Shown here in pieces: positions 55,569 to 63,899 of a DNA stretch of 64,000 nucleotides. A model generated the notes under the pieces. The model was not told where the DNA came from. It made no database searches and saw only the letters and a list, made by a program, of their open reading frames with translations. The position numbers and the translations under genes were made by a program. Numbering within the stretch: position 1 is the first letter of the stretch; every line of letters starts with the position of its first letter. The stretch is from Cyanobium sp. E1_MAG_00006 (lineage in GTDB: Bacteria; Cyanobacteriota; Cyanobacteriia; PCC-6307; Cyanobiaceae): the NCBI GenBank assembly GCA_027488975.1, contig JAIYAQ010000029.1, positions 79,007 through 143,006 of the forward strand, read 5' to 3'.

Positions 55569-55910
55569 TCAGGCCCAGCCCTTCTGGGACATGGACTCCA
55601 CGTAGGCCGCCACGTCGGCGATGTCGCCGGCGCTGAGCTTGCCGCCGAAGGCGGGCATGGCGTTCTTGCCGTTGGTGACTTGGTACTGGATGGCCTCTTC
55701 GTGGCCAGCGCTGTAGTTGGCGAGGTAGGACTCGAGAGCCTCTTTCTTGAGGGTGCGCTCAGCGTTCACCACGTTGCCGCCGCCCATGTGGCAGGCAGCG
55801 CAGTTGGCGGAGAAGATCTGAGCGCCGTGGTCGGCATCAGCGGCGAAGCTGGGGGCAGCACCCAGCACCAGCGCCAGGCAAAGGGCAATGAAGGACAGAA
55901 GACGGCGCAT
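55569..55910 (-). CDS. petJ: Cytochrome c6
   Basis: Soluble lumenal c-type cytochrome that carries electrons from cytochrome b6f to photosystem I or to oxidase. The 113-residue precursor has a signal peptide ([21 protein letters not shown]), the haem site '[14 protein letters not shown]' (CxxCH) and the axial Met in '[14 protein letters not shown]'. The ATG at 55910 is right for the signal peptide; the longer ORF-track start is not. It has its own intrinsic terminator. It is independent proof of a photosynthetic host. Confidence 0.95.
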   Translation of the reverse strand: MRRLLSFIALCLALVLGAAPSFAADADHGAQIFSANCAACHMGGGNVVNAERTLKKEALESYLANYSAGHEEAIQYQVTNGKNAMPAFGGKLSAGDIADVAAYVESMSQKGWA

Positions 55911-55995
55911 CGGGGCTCGTGCAACCCGAACAAGGTAAGGGGCGAGGCGGGCCCACGTCGCCGCTGCTGCAGAGGTTTGCAACATTTGGCAGCTC

Positions 55996-57024
55996 TCAGT
56001 CGATCCGGCCCCGCCGCGGCAGGCCGGCATCCTCAAACACAGCCTCCAGGGTGGGGGCGTGGCTCACCAGGCCGAAGCGCTCGGGAGGGCTCACCGGCTC
56101 GTGCACGAAGTGGCGCTGGCGGATCGAGAAGCGGTCCCAGGCGTTCACCTCGATGCGCAGCAGCTTGATCAGCCCCTCGATCAGCCAGCCCTGCAGATCC
56201 ACCCCGAAGGGCGGCAGCCCGCTATGGCGCCAGCGGGCCAGGCGGCGCACCGTGTCGTTCACCGTCACCACCGGTTGGCCGAGCACCAGCCGGCGCACGG
56301 CTCCCTGGCCCGGCTCCGGGTTGGGCTGGTGAGGTGTGGTGGCCAGGTGGGCGCACACCCGGGCGATGTCGGCCGCATGGATGTAGTGGAAGGAGGCATC
56401 GGCCCGCAGCCATTTCGCCAGCCACAGCCAGCGGGCGCCCTCCTTGAGGCCGGCCGTGAGGTAGCTGGTGGGGAAGGGGCCGCTGCCATCGACGCGGCCG
56501 CCGAACACCAGCGTGGGGAACACGGCCACGATCCGCTCCGCCAGCGGGTGCTGTTCCAGCTGCTGCAGGCACTGGGCCTTGGTCTGGATGTATTCGGTGC
56601 CGTAGGCCATCGCCTCCGGCAGCAGCTGCAGATCGCGGTTGAGGATGCTGGCGGTGGAGAAATACACCACCTGCTCCAGCACCGCCGGATCGGTGGCGGC
56701 CAGCATCGCCTTGACGGCCAGCACATTCACCTGGCGTGCCCGCTCCGGGTCGCCCCAGGCCGTGGCGGTGTGGATGATGCGTGTCGCCGAGGCGATGGCG
56801 GCCCGGTGGGGATCCACTTCACGCAGGTCGCCCACCAGCAGGGTGATGCGGGGATCATCGGCGGGTACTGCCGTGAGCTTGGCCGGATCGCGCAGCCACA
56901 GCAGCAGCTGTGCATCGGTTTCGCGATAGAGCAGCTCCGCCAGGTGCTGGCCGACGCAGCCGGAGGCGCCGGTGATCAGGATGCGTGCCCCGCTGGCGCC
57001 AGCGGTGGCCGACGGGGTGCTCAA
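55996..57024 (-). CDS. NAD-dependent epimerase/dehydratase (extended SDR)
   Basis: A 342-residue extended short-chain dehydrogenase. The NAD(P)-binding '[18 protein letters not shown]' and the '[10 protein letters not shown]' Tyr-x3-Lys pair are intact, with Ser in '[10 protein letters not shown]'. The C-terminal half has '[16 protein letters not shown]', a position that binds the substrate in sugar epimerases and flavonoid-type reductases. It overlaps hemE by four bases and is translated behind it. A link with tetrapyrrole synthesis is possible but only contextual. Confidence 0.88.
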   Translation of the reverse strand: MSTPSATAGASGARILITGASGCVGQHLAELLYRETDAQLLLWLRDPAKLTAVPADDPRITLLVGDLREVDPHRAAIASATRIIHTATAWGDPERARQVNVLAVKAMLAATDPAVLEQVVYFSTASILNRDLQLLPEAMAYGTEYIQTKAQCLQQLEQHPLAERIVAVFPTLVFGGRVDGSGPFPTSYLTAGLKEGARWLWLAKWLRADASFHYIHAADIARVCAHLATTPHQPNPEPGQGAVRRLVLGQPVVTVNDTVRRLARWRHSGLPPFGVDLQGWLIEGLIKLLRIEVNAWDRFSIRQRHFVHEPVSPPERFGLVSHAPTLEAVFEDAGLPRRGRID

Positions 57025-58079
57025 GCCAGCGCTCCGAGGCGGTCCATCACGCTCTTGCCGGCCTCGAAGAAGGCGGCGCCGTTCTCCTCAGGGGTGCCTG
57101 GCAGGATGCCGTGGCCGAGGTTGAGGATGTGCTTGCGGCCGCGGGCCTTGCGCACCGTGTCGTCGATGCGGGCGCGGATCGCCTCCGGGGTGCCGAACAG
57201 CAGGCCGGGGTCCACGTTGCCCTGCACGCCCACGTGTTCCGGCAGGCGGGCCAGGCCCTCGGCCATGTCCACGGTCCAGTCGAGCGACACGATGTCGACA
57301 CCGGTGCGGGCCATGCGCTCGAGCACGCCGGCGCTGCCGGAGATGTAGAGGATGAAGGGGGTGTCGGGGTGGGTCTGCTTGACCAGATCCACAACTTTCT
57401 TCTGATAAGGCGCCGCGAAGGTGTCGTAATCGATCGGGCTGAGTTGGCCGGCCCAGGAATCGAACATCTGCACCACTTGGGCGCCGGAATCGATCTGGTA
57501 ACGCAGGTAGGCGGCGATCGACTCGGCGAAGTGATCGAGCAGCTTGTGCAGCAGCTGGGGCTCCTGGAACGCCATCGCCTTGATCACGGCATAGTTCTTG
57601 GAGCTCTTGCCCTCCACCACATAGGCGGCCAGGGTCCAGGGGGCCCCCACGAAGCCCAGCACCGCCGCTTCGTTGCCGACGGACTGACGCAGGCGCGTCA
57701 GCACCTCGCCCACAAACGGCATGCTTTCAGCCGGCTGCAGGGGACGCAGCGCGTCCACCTGGGCCATGCTGCGGATGGGGTCCTGGATCAGGGGCCCTTG
57801 GCTCTCGACGATGTCGAAGTCGATGCCCATGCCGGGCAGCGGCGTGAGGATGTCGGAGAACAGGATCACGCCATCTGGCTTGAAGGCGTGGAACGGCTGC
57901 ATCGAGATCTCATAGGAGAGATCCGGGTTTTCCGAGCGTTCACGGAAACCGGGGTGGCGGTCGCGCAGGTCGCGGTAGACCTTCATGTACCGGCCGGCCT
58001 GGCGCATCATCCACACCGGCGGCCGCTCCACCTGCTCACCTCGGGCGGCGCGCAGCAGCAGGGGGGCGGATTCGGTCAT
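57021..58079 (-). CDS. hemE: Uroporphyrinogen III decarboxylase
   Basis: Removes four carboxyl groups from uroporphyrinogen III to give coproporphyrinogen III, feeding haem and chlorophyll. The 352-residue enzyme has the N-terminal '[20 protein letters not shown]' with the conserved Arg pair, the catalytic Asp region '[18 protein letters not shown]', and '[13 protein letters not shown]'. Its length is normal. The stop overlaps the downstream SDR start by four bases. A 14-bp tandem repeat array lies about 65 bases upstream of the ATG, in the likely promoter region. Confidence 0.97.
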   Translation of the reverse strand: MTESAPLLLRAARGEQVERPPVWMMRQAGRYMKVYRDLRDRHPGFRERSENPDLSYEISMQPFHAFKPDGVILFSDILTPLPGMGIDFDIVESQGPLIQDPIRSMAQVDALRPLQPAESMPFVGEVLTRLRQSVGNEAAVLGFVGAPWTLAAYVVEGKSSKNYAVIKAMAFQEPQLLHKLLDHFAESIAAYLRYQIDSGAQVVQMFDSWAGQLSPIDYDTFAAPYQKKVVDLVKQTHPDTPFILYISGSAGVLERMARTGVDIVSLDWTVDMAEGLARLPEHVGVQGNVDPGLLFGTPEAIRARIDDTVRKARGRKHILNLGHGILPGTPEENGAAFFEAGKSVMDRLGALA

Positions 58080-58145
58080 GGAGCCGGGATCTGGTGGCCA
58101 GCCAACCTAAATGATGACCCCTGGTTTGCTGACAATCGGCCTGGC

Positions 58146-58204
58146 GAGCCTGGCGAGCCGAGCCTGGCGGGCCGAGCCTGGCGGGCCGAGCCTGGCGGGC
58201 CGAG
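58146..58204. repeat. 14-bp tandem repeat upstream of hemE
   Basis: Three exact copies of GAGCCTGGCGGGCC stand at 58160-58201, preceded by degenerate copies (GCGAGCCTG) from about 58146. Such short GC-rich arrays often vary in copy number between strains. It sits 65-125 bases upstream of the hemE start. Confidence 0.85.
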
Positions 58205-58539
58205 TCAATTTAGGCGCTGACATGGGCCGCACAGAAGCACGCAGGGAAGCCAGGTGACCCTGCGGCCGCTCAAGCGCCCCTGAGGCCCGCTCCGCGATGC
58301 CGCCACCGGGGCCCGGACTGCACCGCGGGTTGATTTAGAGGGCTGCGGGGACCTGGGATGTGGTGTGCGGTCGACACCTGAACCGACTGGCCTGCGTTGG
58401 GATGGCAGTGTCCGAAGCCACGAATCTCCAAAGCTCTGCAGGCACCCTGAAATCACGCTTAAATTGATGATCAATATTCCCATTACCACCCCTGGACGCC
58501 CTTCAAACGTTTCTGGCGCACGCGGCATCCAATCGGGAG
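58205..58539. other. Intergenic region between hemE repeats and the LuxR-type gene
   Basis: About 335 bases without a convincing gene on either strand in its first part. From about 58471 the frame of the LuxR-type gene is already open and reads like protein ('LDALQTFLAHAASNRE'), so the true start of that gene may lie here although no ATG or GTG is present in frame. No RNA motif was recognised. Confidence 0.5.
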
Positions 58540-59235
58540 TTGGATCAGCTGCTGAGTGAGGAGCGGATCTTGTTCTGCTGCCAGAGCCGACTTCTGGCGG
58601 CCGTGTGGGTGCGCTCTGAGTTGCTGCGGCAGCAGCCAGAGGGGGCGCAGGACAGAATGATTCAGGATCGCTTGGTGGGGTCGTGTACAACGTATCAAGA
58701 AGCGATCGCATTGTGTGATGGGGGGGCGCCCAGCCTGTTAATCACCACCCAATTGCTGGAACAGGGAACCGGGCTGGATCTGGTGGTTGCCGCAAAGCAG
58801 AAGCTCCCTAAGTTACGCACGCTTCTGTTTCTCCAACACGACCACCGCATGCTGCTCGAGCATGCGTTAAGTACCCACAGCGATGGGATTGTGCTGGAAG
58901 GAGAGATGGGTTCAGGCCATGTGATTGAGGCAATGCGAACGGTGAGCAAGGGTGGCTTCTACCTGGAGCCGCGCATCGCCCATGAACTGCATGGCAGCCT
59001 CAAAGGTCATGATCCTGGGCTCACCGACCGTGAACTGGAGGTGATGCAGCATGTGGCCTACGGCATGAATGATCGTGAGATTGCTGATCACTTGCATGTG
59101 GCGACCACAACGGTGAAATATCACCTCCAGCGCGTTTACACGAAGTTGGCGGTCCGGAGTCGAACCCGAGCTGCCATCAGCCTGGTTGTGATGGGTCTGG
59201 TGGAGCCGCCGAGGCCACTTTTGCCTAGTGATTAA
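58540..59235 (+). CDS. LuxR-type regulator with atypical receiver-like domain
   Basis: A protein of at least 231 residues. The C-terminal ~65 residues are a LuxR/NarL helix-turn-helix ('LTDRELEVMQHVAYGMNDREIADHLHVATTTVKYHLQRVY'). The N-terminal ~140 residues have receiver-like strands ('SLLITTQLLEQGTGLDLVV') but lack the phosphorylation Asp, where Thr stands instead, so control by phosphorylation is unlikely. The available start is TTG at 58540, without a good ribosome site. Codons upstream of it also look coding, hinting at an alternative start or a lost ATG. Neighbours give no clue to targets. Confidence 0.82.
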   Translation: MDQLLSEERILFCCQSRLLAAVWVRSELLRQQPEGAQDRMIQDRLVGSCTTYQEAIALCDGGAPSLLITTQLLEQGTGLDLVVAAKQKLPKLRTLLFLQHDHRMLLEHALSTHSDGIVLEGEMGSGHVIEAMRTVSKGGFYLEPRIAHELHGSLKGHDPGLTDRELEVMQHVAYGMNDREIADHLHVATTTVKYHLQRVYTKLAVRSRTRAAISLVVMGLVEPPRPLLPSD

Positions 59236-59266
59236 TCGCAAGGCGATCCAGCGGAACGCGTCGCTT

Positions 59267-60535
59267 TCAGTGGGGTGAGCCCATTGACTTGACCCCGATC
59301 TGGCCTTGACCGATTTGGGCGACTCGGTCGACAAGGGCGAGCTGCTGGGGCAGACAGACCGTGGTCAGGTCGTAGTGGGCCACCATGTCCTGGCGGGCGG
59401 CCTCCCCGAGCGGTCGGTGGGCGGCGGGATCGGCCAGCACAGCGGTGATCCGCTCCGCCAAACCATCGCCATCGAAAAAATCAACGAGCAGCCCGTTCTC
59501 GCCATCCCGAATCACCTCCCGTACCGGTGCTGTGGCGGAGCCGATCACCACGGCCCCACAGGCCATGGCCTCCAGCAGGCTCCAGCTGAGCACAAAGGGA
59601 ACCGTGAGATAGACGTGGCAGGCTGTCACTCGGAACAGCTCGTGGAGCACGGCGAGGGGCACATTGCCAACGAAGTGAATCCGATTCAGATCCAGCTGAC
59701 CCTCGAGCTCGTCCAGCAGAACCGACTTCCAACTCCCACCGGCCGCGGGTGCACTGCCGTAGCTGACCCCCTCGCCGCCCACAATCACCACCTGGGCCTT
59801 GGGGCGCAGGGCCTGGAGCTGGGGCAGCATCCGCATGAAGCGATGGAAGCCGCGGTAGGGCTCGAGGTTGCGGGCCACAAAACTCACCACTTCGGCTCCC
59901 GGCTCTAGGGTCAATCCGGCCCGGTGGAGCTTGACAAAGGCCCCAGCCCGCGGCCTGATGTGGCGGGTGTCGATGCCCTCATGGATCACGCTGATCCGGT
60001 TCTGGAACTCCGCCGGTGCGGTGGCCGCCTGCCAATGGGTGGGGGCGAGGCCCCAGTCGAGATCGTGCAGCGCCAGGAGCTGGCTGGCGCGCTTGAGGCG
60101 CACCCGGCTGCTGGCCCGCCAGGCCTCGCTGGCAAATTCCGGATCAAAGCCCACATCGGCTCCCGCGAGCTGATAGACAAATTCCACGTGGTGCAACACC
60201 GGCACCGCGGGCAGCAGGTCTTTGATGGCCAGCAGTTCGCCCCAGCCCGGGTGCCCGACCACCAGATCGGGTGCCAGGCCCTGACCGATTAGCCGCTCCA
60301 GCAGCCGGGCCACGGCCTCGGCGCGCAGACACTTGATCTGAAAATCCTCGGCCCAAGGATGGCAGGCGGGCACACCGCCCGCCGGCATCGGGTTGTAGCG
60401 GTGCAGGGGGATGCCAGGAAGCTCCTTGGCTGAGGGGCCACCGATGGCCACGGGCTGATCGCCCCTGGCCAGCAAAGCTGCAGCTAAGTGGGGGTACTGG
60501 CCGGGGAAGTTCTGATGGATGAACAGGACTTGCAT
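59267..60535 (-). CDS. GT4-family glycosyltransferase
   Basis: A 422-residue GT-B fold enzyme. The N-terminus 'VLFIHQNFPGQYPHLAAALLARG' is the usual first Rossmann strand. The C-terminal half has 'VVSFVARNLEPYRGFHRFMRML' and the nucleotide-sugar site 'SWSLLEAMACGAVVIGSATAPVREVI', with the Glu that positions the sugar. GT4 enzymes of this kind build capsular or lipopolysaccharide sugars. It stands alone between a regulator and a mobile-element region. The acceptor and donor are unknown. Confidence 0.9.
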   Translation of the reverse strand: MQVLFIHQNFPGQYPHLAAALLARGDQPVAIGGPSAKELPGIPLHRYNPMPAGGVPACHPWAEDFQIKCLRAEAVARLLERLIGQGLAPDLVVGHPGWGELLAIKDLLPAVPVLHHVEFVYQLAGADVGFDPEFASEAWRASSRVRLKRASQLLALHDLDWGLAPTHWQAATAPAEFQNRISVIHEGIDTRHIRPRAGAFVKLHRAGLTLEPGAEVVSFVARNLEPYRGFHRFMRMLPQLQALRPKAQVVIVGGEGVSYGSAPAAGGSWKSVLLDELEGQLDLNRIHFVGNVPLAVLHELFRVTACHVYLTVPFVLSWSLLEAMACGAVVIGSATAPVREVIRDGENGLLVDFFDGDGLAERITAVLADPAAHRPLGEAARQDMVAHYDLTTVCLPQQLALVDRVAQIGQGQIGVKSMGSPH

Positions 60536-60810
60536 CGGCGGGGATAGGACTCAGGCCCGAGATCGCCGGCCCCGATGAGGTGTTGATGAATGGCCCTACG
60601 GTTCACCCTGCTTTGATCGGGAGCAATGGCAGAGCGTCCAAGACCATCGGGCCCATCCGAGGACAGGGATCTGCGTCTATCAAGGTGCCAACATTTGAGT
60701 TTAACCGCCAGGAGCCTAGAAATCAGATCGGGTACTCCTTCCCTTGGGCGAGTGGGTTGTTAGCACTTGCTAGATCAAGATGCCCGAGCATGGCAGATGA
60801 GTTTATCACG
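60536..60810. other. Intergenic region before the IS3 remnant
   Basis: About 275 bases with lower GC than the core genes and only short frames. Nothing was recognised. It lies at the edge of the mobile-element-rich end of the window. Confidence 0.4.
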
Positions 60811-61020
60811 ATTCGGTGGACAGGTCAATAGGAGACACGCCATGACGCTCAGACTGTCTATCGATGACCAATCCAACCAACACCAGGCGCCAGTTCACGG
60901 CGCTGCAGAAGCAGGAGGCTACGTCAGGAAACCGCGAGCTTAGGAGGGAAAAGGATTGTTTCAAGCTGGCGGCAGCGCCCTTTGCCAGGGAGCAGCTGCC
61001 GGCGAAAGGGTTCGATTGAT
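60811..61020 (+). pseudogene. IS3-type orfA remnant with in-frame internal deletion
   Basis: The 5' part matches the copy at 63391 onward: both share 'GGACAGGT..ATAGGAG..CACG' and the start ATG ACC AA(T/C) CC. From the ATG at 60864 the frame codes 51 residues, 'MTNPTNTRRQFTALQKQEA' then 'NRELRREKDCFKLAAAPFAR' and 'EQLPAKGFD', stopping at 61019. The helix-turn-helix core (about 50-60 residues) is missing, but the frame is kept across the deletion. It is a small deletion derivative of an IS3-family transposase OrfA. Whether the short peptide is made is unknown. Confidence 0.75.
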
Positions 61021-61459
61021 CAGCCCACTCCGTGATCGCGTTCCCATTGACCTGCCCATGGAGAGCGAGATTGGTGAAGGGGAGGAGGTTGACGTCGCTA
61101 TAGCTTGCGATGAACGAAATCAGGATCAAGCGGGTGACGCTGATCAGGGCTATTCAGGCCTGGCCATCGAAACCGGGGCGGGATTTAGGCACGCCTATGG
61201 CTGATTGACCGACAAGCTATCCACCCCAAGCAGACCCATTATCTGTAAAATATCAATACGATGGGAGTTAGGTCTGCTGGTTTGGCGCTAGCTGGCCCCA
61301 ACGGGTGATGCATGGTCTGCAGCCATGGTGGATTTGACACCCCCTTCCCATCTCGTCGAATGCGTCATCGGCGGAGAGATTGGCCCACTTCTGCCAGATA
61401 ATGCCTCAATCTGAAGGTGGTGAACAGCAGCAGATCCCGATGCTCAATCCCTGATTTCA
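61021..61459. other. Non-coding region after the IS3 remnant
   Basis: About 440 bases, lower in GC than the core genes. It includes the first copy of a 63-bp repeat (61109-61171). No gene was recognised; short frames reading across it are probably mobile-element debris. Confidence 0.45.
61109..61171. repeat. 63-bp dispersed repeat, copy 1
   Basis: GATGAACGAAATCA is followed by a diverged middle and 'GGCCTGGCCATCGAA'. The copy at 62063-62125 has the same length with about nine differences by eye. The two flank the DUF433/DUF5615 pair on either side in the same orientation. Confidence 0.75.
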
Positions 61460-61803
61460 CTAGGGCTTTCGAAGTGTTATCAGGGCCGTGATTGGCTCTG
61501 CGATGAAGGTGTCAATAGCACTAGCATTGGCCAACAGGATTTGCAGGATTTCTGCTGTGCTGGTATTACCAACCACCAGCCAGATCACTTTCGGTGGAGC
61601 CCCTAGCAGCAAACTCAAGCTTCGGAAGTCGTCGTCCTTAGTGGTGACGATGAATCCATTATTAGCTGCAAAAGACCAAATCTTTTCATCGCTTTGTCCC
61701 TTTAGTCCAGCCTCACGCACATGAATGCTTCCGGGAAACTGCATGGAGAGGCAGTTGACAAGCCCTGACTCAAATTCTCATCCAGAAGCAAAGGAGCTGG
61801 CAT
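61460..61803 (-). pseudogene. DUF5615 (PIN-like) toxin gene with frameshift near its start
   Basis: The main frame (94 codons) reads 'FPGSIHVREAGLKGQSDEKI', 'FIVTTKDDDFRSLSLLLGA' and 'PPKVIWLVVGNTSTAEILQI', the body of a DUF5615 protein (VapC/Mut7-C-like nuclease fold). The expected N-terminus, with its first acidic strand 'LLLDENLS', is present just upstream but in another frame, beginning at an ATG at 61803, nine bases after the DUF433 stop. One base must be inserted or lost to join them. Without the first strand the metal site is incomplete, so the toxin is probably inactive. Confidence 0.75.
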
Positions 61804-61811
61804 TGCTTGGA

Positions 61812-62045
61812 TCAAGCAATGGTTAGTTCGCTAAGACGCTTTTCGCGTTCAGCGGCATAACGCAATACCGCTTGAATATGCGCAGCCTGTATATCAGGAA
61901 AATCTGCGAGGATGTCCTGCTGACCCATGCCGCTGGCGAGATACTCGAGCACATCAGACACCGTAATCCGCGTGCCAACCAGACACGGCTTGCCGCTGCG
62001 CACACCTGGTGTGCAGCTGATCAGAGGGGCAGTTGGGGCGGACAT
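61812..62045 (-). CDS. DUF433 antitoxin-like protein
   Basis: A 77-residue protein. The DUF433 pattern is clear: 'GKPCLVGTRITVSDVLEYLASGMGQQDILADFPDI' then 'HIQAVLRYAAER'. DUF433 proteins usually stand before DUF5615 toxins as their antitoxins. The ATG at 62045 (MSAPTAPLISC) fits; the ORF-track start is upstream and overlaps a repeat. The downstream toxin is frameshifted, so the antitoxin may now be an orphan. Confidence 0.85.
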   Translation of the reverse strand: MSAPTAPLISCTPGVRSGKPCLVGTRITVSDVLEYLASGMGQQDILADFPDIQAAHIQAVLRYAAEREKRLSELTIA

Positions 62046-62062
62046 GGGCTGGAATAGTTCGT

Positions 62063-62125
62063 GATGAACGAAATCAAAATCAGGAGGATGCCGCCGATCA
62101 GGGCTGTTCTGGCCTGGCCATCGAA
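62063..62125. repeat. 63-bp dispersed repeat, copy 2
   Basis: Same orientation as copy 1 at 61109-61171 and about 86% identical by hand count (nine mismatches in 63). It lies just upstream of the DUF433 gene. In both copies a frame starts 'MNEI' and runs through the repeat, but no family was recognised. Confidence 0.75.
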
Positions 62126-62237
62126 GCATGAGAGCTGGCTTTGCGCCCGGTCAGGACTGAGGAATTTTCAAGTTAGCCACTCTATGGAGACCCTTTGTCC
62201 ATGGTACGCCAGTACTCCTGCCTGGGCTTGCGCTGCA

Positions 62238-62504
62238 TCAGCTCGGCTCGCTTCGGCGCTTTTGGAGGTGCTGGCTAAGAAGCCGGCGCCGTTGCAGGCG
62301 TTCGGCGCTGCCTGCAGACAGGGTGTCGAGGAAGATCTCGGGATGGCCGCCCAGTTGCTGGGTAATCGAGGGGCGTGGCTGCCCCTGCTGCCAACGCTCA
62401 TGGATGAGCTGGCGGATCAGGGAGCTTTTGTCCTGGCTGGTTTCGTCCAGCAGGTCATTGGGACAGTGCTCGGTGTCGGCATCGAGCCTGACGGTAAGCG
62501 GCAT
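62238..62504 (-). CDS. RHH/CopG-type antitoxin-like protein
   Basis: An 88-residue protein. The N-terminal ribbon-helix-helix reads 'PLTVRLDADTEHCPNDLLDE' then 'SSLIRQLIHERW', and the C-terminal part is a basic helix (QRRRLLSQHLQKRRSE) that would bind a toxin. No toxin gene follows; the 190 bases downstream hold only a repeat and short frames, so it looks like an orphan. A perfect inverted repeat upstream fits an autoregulatory operator. Confidence 0.7.
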   Translation of the reverse strand: MPLTVRLDADTEHCPNDLLDETSQDKSSLIRQLIHERWQQGQPRPSITQQLGGHPEIFLDTLSAGSAERLQRRRLLSQHLQKRRSEPS

Positions 62505-62524
62505 GGCCCGCAGGGCTTAGCCCA

Positions 62525-62551
62525 GTACGACGAATGAGCTAACTGTCGTAC
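62525..62551 (-). promoter_or_regulatory. Inverted repeat before the RHH gene
   Basis: GTACGAC and GTCGTAC form a perfect 7-bp dyad with a 13-base spacer, about 20-50 bases upstream of the RHH ATG. On the plus strand it is followed by TTTTT, so a terminator reading is also possible, but no plus-strand gene ends here. Confidence 0.45.
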
Positions 62552-62582
62552 GGGTTTTTGCATGGTTCCATCCGCATGCCGC

Positions 62583-63233
62583 TCACCCGTGCCAGATCTC
62601 CAGCAGATCGATCTGCAGCCCGGGAAACAGGGAGCCGGCATCGAGGCTGGTGGCGGCCTCAATGCGCTGGGGATCGCCACTGCCGCTGGCGGGCCACACT
62701 TCCACCGCCTGTTGTTCGGGAATCAGCAGCCAGCCCAGTTGGGCGCCGTTGGCTCGGTAGGCGTCCATCTTGCGGCGCAGGGCAGTGAGGCCACGAGGCC
62801 CCAGGTTGCTGGGGCTGGCCAGCTCCACCACCAGATCGGGGCAAAGGGGGGCAAAGCCGCGGCGCTCTTCTGGTGTGAGGGCCTCCCAGCGCTGTTGCCT
62901 CACCAAGGAGGCATCAGGGCTGAGCACCGAGCCATCGGGCAGGCGAAAGCCGCTGGAGCTGTCGAACACCTTCAGCGGTAGCCCTGCTGCGCGAACGGAC
63001 AGGCCCAGCAGGATCAGCAAGGTGCTGTTGCGAGCGCCGGTTTCACTGCCTGTAGGGGTCATATGGATCACGTGGCCGCTGGCATCGAGCTCCAGCACGG
63101 CGTCGGGGTTGGCCTGGCAGACGGTCTCAAACTGTTCGGCTGTGAGCTGCAACGCATCCGGCAGCAGCAACGGGGCCAGGGCATGCCCGTGTGGGTCGAC
63201 TGGCCTCGACGGCGTGGCAAGCGTCATTGTCAC
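62583..63233 (-). CDS. Uma2-family (DUF820) endonuclease-like protein
   Basis: A 216-residue protein of the PD-(D/E)XK-like Uma2 family, greatly expanded in cyanobacteria. The catalytic pattern is visible: 'SVLSPDASLV' (Asp), 'CPDLVVELASPSN' (Glu after Asp) and 'LRRKMDAYRANGAQLGWLL' (Lys). The N-terminus has 'LTAEQFETVCQANPDAVLEL'. These proteins often sit near transposons and their physiological role is unclear. It ends shortly before the RHH gene region, 32 bases from the inverted repeat. Confidence 0.92.
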   Translation of the reverse strand: MTMTLATPSRPVDPHGHALAPLLLPDALQLTAEQFETVCQANPDAVLELDASGHVIHMTPTGSETGARNSTLLILLGLSVRAAGLPLKVFDSSSGFRLPDGSVLSPDASLVRQQRWEALTPEERRGFAPLCPDLVVELASPSNLGPRGLTALRRKMDAYRANGAQLGWLLIPEQQAVEVWPASGSGDPQRIEAATSLDAGSLFPGLQIDLLEIWHG

Positions 63234-63390
63234 TGGGCGGCGACATGATCAGGCTAGCCGGCGCCGTTTTCCTGATCCACGTTGGTGTGGCTGCACTACT
63301 CGAAGGTCGCCACTCATGGCCAAGCCTCTCACGGGGATCCAGGGTTGAGTTCTTCGATCAGCAGCGCATGGGCTTTGGGGTTGCCCTGGT

Positions 63391-63802
63391 TTCGCGGACA
63401 GGTCGATAGGAGTCACGCCATGACCCTCAGACTGTCCATCGATGACCAACCCGACCAAGACCTGGCGCCGGTTCACCGCGCTGCAAAGGCAGGAGGCCGT
63501 AGAGCTCTGCCTCAGTGAGTGGCTCAGCTGCACCGCTGTGGCCCAGCGGCTGGGACTGCCCAACAGCAGCCTGGCCAAGTGGGTAAGGCAGGCCCGTATC
63601 TATCGCGGCGAATTTGGCCCCCTGAACAGGATCAGTTCACCAGAGAGGAAAGGTCTGAACTGGCCCGGCTGCGCTAGGAAAACCGCGAGCTCAGGAGGGA
63701 GAAGGACTTTTTCAGGCTGGCGCCAGCGCACTTTGGCTTCCGGCACACTCGGCTGCGCCTCGTAGATGCAACGAGCAGCTGCCGGCGAGAGGTTTCGGCT
63801 GA
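63391..63802 (+). mobile_element. Decayed IS3-family element: orfA pseudogene copy 2
   Basis: The frame from 63442 encodes an IS3-type OrfA: 'RRFTALQRQEAVELCLSEWL' and a helix-turn-helix 'TAVAQRLGLPNSSLAKWVRQARI'. A one-base loss near 63620 shifts the frame; the continuation 'FTREERSELARLR' then an in-frame TAG and 'ENRELRREKDFFRLAPAHF' is in another frame, and the C-terminal 'NEQLPARGF' appears after an inserted piece. The left part is closely related to the remnant at 60811. No orfB was found before the IS481-type gene, so this element is dead. Confidence 0.8.
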
Positions 63803-63899
63803 CTAGCTGTTCTGTCTCAGCAGGTTGTTCAGCTGACAAGGGGGTGTGAGGCCGCTACGGGTTGAGGTGCGACCCAGCAACCCCCGACCTCACGCCTCC

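Noticed and set aside
58146-58204. CRISPR array
   Set aside because: Units are 14 bp and directly adjacent, with no spacers; it is a simple tandem repeat. No cas gene is present in the window.
62525-62560. Plus-strand intrinsic terminator (dyad followed by TTTTT)
   Set aside because: No plus-strand gene ends here, and the dyad lies directly upstream of a minus-strand RHH antitoxin gene, so an operator is the better reading.
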